A stretch of 22,859 bases of DNA, from assembly GCA_910585075.1 (NCBI GenBank), contig CAJUED010000047.1:1-22859 (forward strand). Reading direction: 5' to 3'. This DNA is from an uncultured Lachnospiraceae bacterium. Its GTDB lineage: Bacteria; Bacillota; Clostridia; Lachnospirales; Lachnospiraceae. Position numbers and translations under genes: made by a program. Below, piece after piece: positions 21,574 through 22,859 of the stretch (its first letter is position 1; the number at the start of each line of letters is the position of its first letter). Below the pieces are notes generated by a model. It ran no database searches and was not told where the DNA came from. It saw nothing but the letters and a program-made list of their open reading frames with translations.

Positions 21574-22456
21574 ATGGGCGCGAATATTTATCGAAATAAA
21601 AAGCCGGCATTGCTATTTTTATTTCCGGCATTTCTGTTTATGGCGGTGTATCTTTATTATCCTTTTATAAAAAACTTTATCAACAGCTTTATGGACATCA
21701 GACAGCTTGGAAGTTCGGGAACCGGCTTCAATACCCCCTGGTATCTGAATTATCAGGAGATGATTCGGGACGAAAATGTGTGGACTTCCGTAAAAAATAC
21801 GCTGCTGATGATGCTTGTGACGCTGGTGGGCCAGGTGGGGATTGCGATTATCCTGGCGCTTATGGTGGATAATGTAAAGAGAGGAAAGCAGTTTTTCAAG
21901 ACGGTATTCTTTTTCCCTATTGTCATCTCGGCAACGGCGCTGGGACTTTAATCTGCTCTTTCTGTACGACAAGGGAATGGTGAACCAGATACTGGAGTAC
22001 TTCGGGAGGACGGAACTGATTGACTGGAAAGCGGAGGGAATCGCCATGTTTACCATGATGCTTCCGGTTATGTGGCAGTATGTGGGGTTTTACTTTGTAA
22101 TTCTGATTACAGGCTTAAATAATATTTCCGATGAACTGTATGAGGCGGCAAGGATTGACGGCGCGACCACCATGCAGAAAGTACGTTATATTTCACTTCC
22201 CCTTCTGCACAATGTTATCTGTACCTGCAGTATCTTGGCGGTGACAGGGGCGCTGAAAGTATTTGACCTGCCATGGACCATGTTCCCTAAGGGGATGCCT
22301 CTGAAATCAACGTTCCTGACGGGAACTTATATGTATTACCATACCATGGAGACAAAGAATGTAGATTATGCTTCGGCGCTGGCGGTGATGATTGTGTTGC
22401 TGGGGATTGTATTGTCCAAAGCAGTCAACATGATTTTCCGGGAAAAGGATTATTAG
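21574..22456 (+). pseudogene. Sugar ABC transporter permease 1, frameshifted (MalF-like)
   Basis: ATG 21574, with GGAGGTGG upstream, opens KKPALLFLFPAFLFMAVYLY and runs through several membrane helices to FFFPIVISATALGL, where CTT TAA stops it at 21949-21951. The continuation lies one base on: NLLFLYDKGMVNQILEYFG, helix-rich segments, and the permease signature DELYEAARIDGATTMQKVRY (the EAA loop that docks on the ATPase), to TAG 22454-22456. The second part has no start of its own. Losing two or five bases, or gaining one, explains it. Related permeases usually have extra residues at this spot, which favours a deletion. Unless decoding is unusual, or the base calls are wrong, uptake should fail. 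Confidence 0.85.
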
Positions 22457-22466
22457 GAGGGAACCT

Positions 22467-22859
22467 ATGACGAAAAAGAAAAAAAGTCCGGTTGGTGCGG
22501 TTATTGTGTATCTGATCTTGATTTTCTGGTCTCTGACAACCATCTATCCGATTGTATGGGTAGTGCAGAATTCTTTCAAGGCAAAAGATAAGATTCTGGC
22601 AGACTCCTTTTCCCTGCCTCTTGGCGAATTGTTCACTATGGCGAATTACAGAAAAGCGTTCAATAACCTGGATATTTTAGGTTCTTACAAAAACAGTATT
22701 TTCATTTCCATGACAGTGGCGCTTTTGGTGGTTTTACTTGCCGGTATGGGAGCTTATGCACTTTCCAGATACAAGTTTTTTGGCTCCGGGTTTTTATATT
22801 CTCTTGTGATTGCAGGAATGATGTTCCCGGCATCTGCAACGATTATCCCGGTGTTTTCC
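22467..22859 (+). CDS. Sugar ABC transporter permease 2 (MalG-like), partial
   Basis: ATG 22467, ten bases after the previous stop and after AGGAGGGAACC, opens 131 codons to the window end. The protein (MTKKKKSPVGAVIVYLILIF) has a first membrane helix at about 10-32, the external segment NSFKAKDKILADSF, LGSYKNSIFISMTVALLVVL as a second helix, AYALSRYKFFGSGFLYSLVI as a third, and the conserved MMFPASATIIPVF. This is the usual start of a CUT1 carbohydrate permease of MalG type. Its partner is the broken permease upstream. The EAA loop and C-terminus lie beyond the window. No ATPase gene is seen; many Firmicutes use a shared MsmK-type ATPase. Confidence 0.92.
   Translation, partial: MTKKKKSPVGAVIVYLILIFWSLTTIYPIVWVVQNSFKAKDKILADSFSLPLGELFTMANYRKAFNNLDILGSYKNSIFISMTVALLVVLLAGMGAYALSRYKFFGSGFLYSLVIAGMMFPASATIIPVFS

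Noticed and set aside
1..22859. CRISPR arrays and rRNA genes
   Set aside because: No regularly spaced repeats of CRISPR size and no conserved rRNA segments were seen on either strand. The TTGACAATTGAAT segment near 3954 only resembles an rRNA spacer.

Overview
The window looks like a low-GC Gram-positive gut anaerobe, most likely a Lachnospiraceae-type Clostridia (Blautia/Roseburia/Clostridium cluster XIVa). The grounds are strong AGGAGG-type ribosome binding sites, an AT-rich background, small Xis-like helix-turn-helix proteins with a tyrosine integrase, and a CUT1 sugar ABC operon with a YesM-type kinase. No rRNA, complete tRNA or CRISPR array is visible. The assignment is inference from gene style.

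Region 1 (1-7.6 kb) is the right-hand part of an integrated, conjugation-related element (IME/ICE). It holds two small helix-turn-helix regulators, one of them a 58-residue minus-strand gene at 625-801. A mobC gene overlaps a minimal 166-residue relaxase that keeps its three-histidine motif. A large protein I do not recognise follows, then an FtsK/SpoIIIE-like DNA pump with a C-terminal winged helix, an Xis-like protein, a tyrosine integrase and a small ribbon-helix-helix-like protein. Intergenic DNA here is rich in inverted repeats, phased repeats and a candidate oriT. The left end of the element lies outside the window.

Region 2 (7.6-14 kb) is a patchwork accessory zone. It has an Rpn-type PD-(D/E)XK nuclease, a nitroreductase, a DinJ/RelB-YoeB toxin-antitoxin pair with a clear promoter, and a P-loop kinase. 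Between them lie decayed genes: a frameshifted cysteine-rich gene fused in frame to a fragment of another protein, an IS3-family orfA remnant, an esterase stopped just before its catalytic His, and a small cysteine-containing gene with an internal TGA.

Region 3 (14-22.9 kb) is a visibly more GC-rich catabolic operon. Two identical-geometry operators (GTGAAA-N8-TTTCAC) precede a GH94 phosphorylase closely resembling N,N'-diacetylchitobiose phosphorylase. Next come a phosphohexomutase, a YesM-like sensor kinase, a lipoprotein sugar-binding protein, a permease interrupted by a frameshift, and a second permease cut by the window end. The simplest reading is import of a disaccharide, probably chitobiose, its phosphorolysis to a sugar-1-phosphate, and mutase conversion to the 6-phosphate. 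The permease frameshift may have silenced uptake. No YesN-type response regulator and no transporter ATPase are present in the window.
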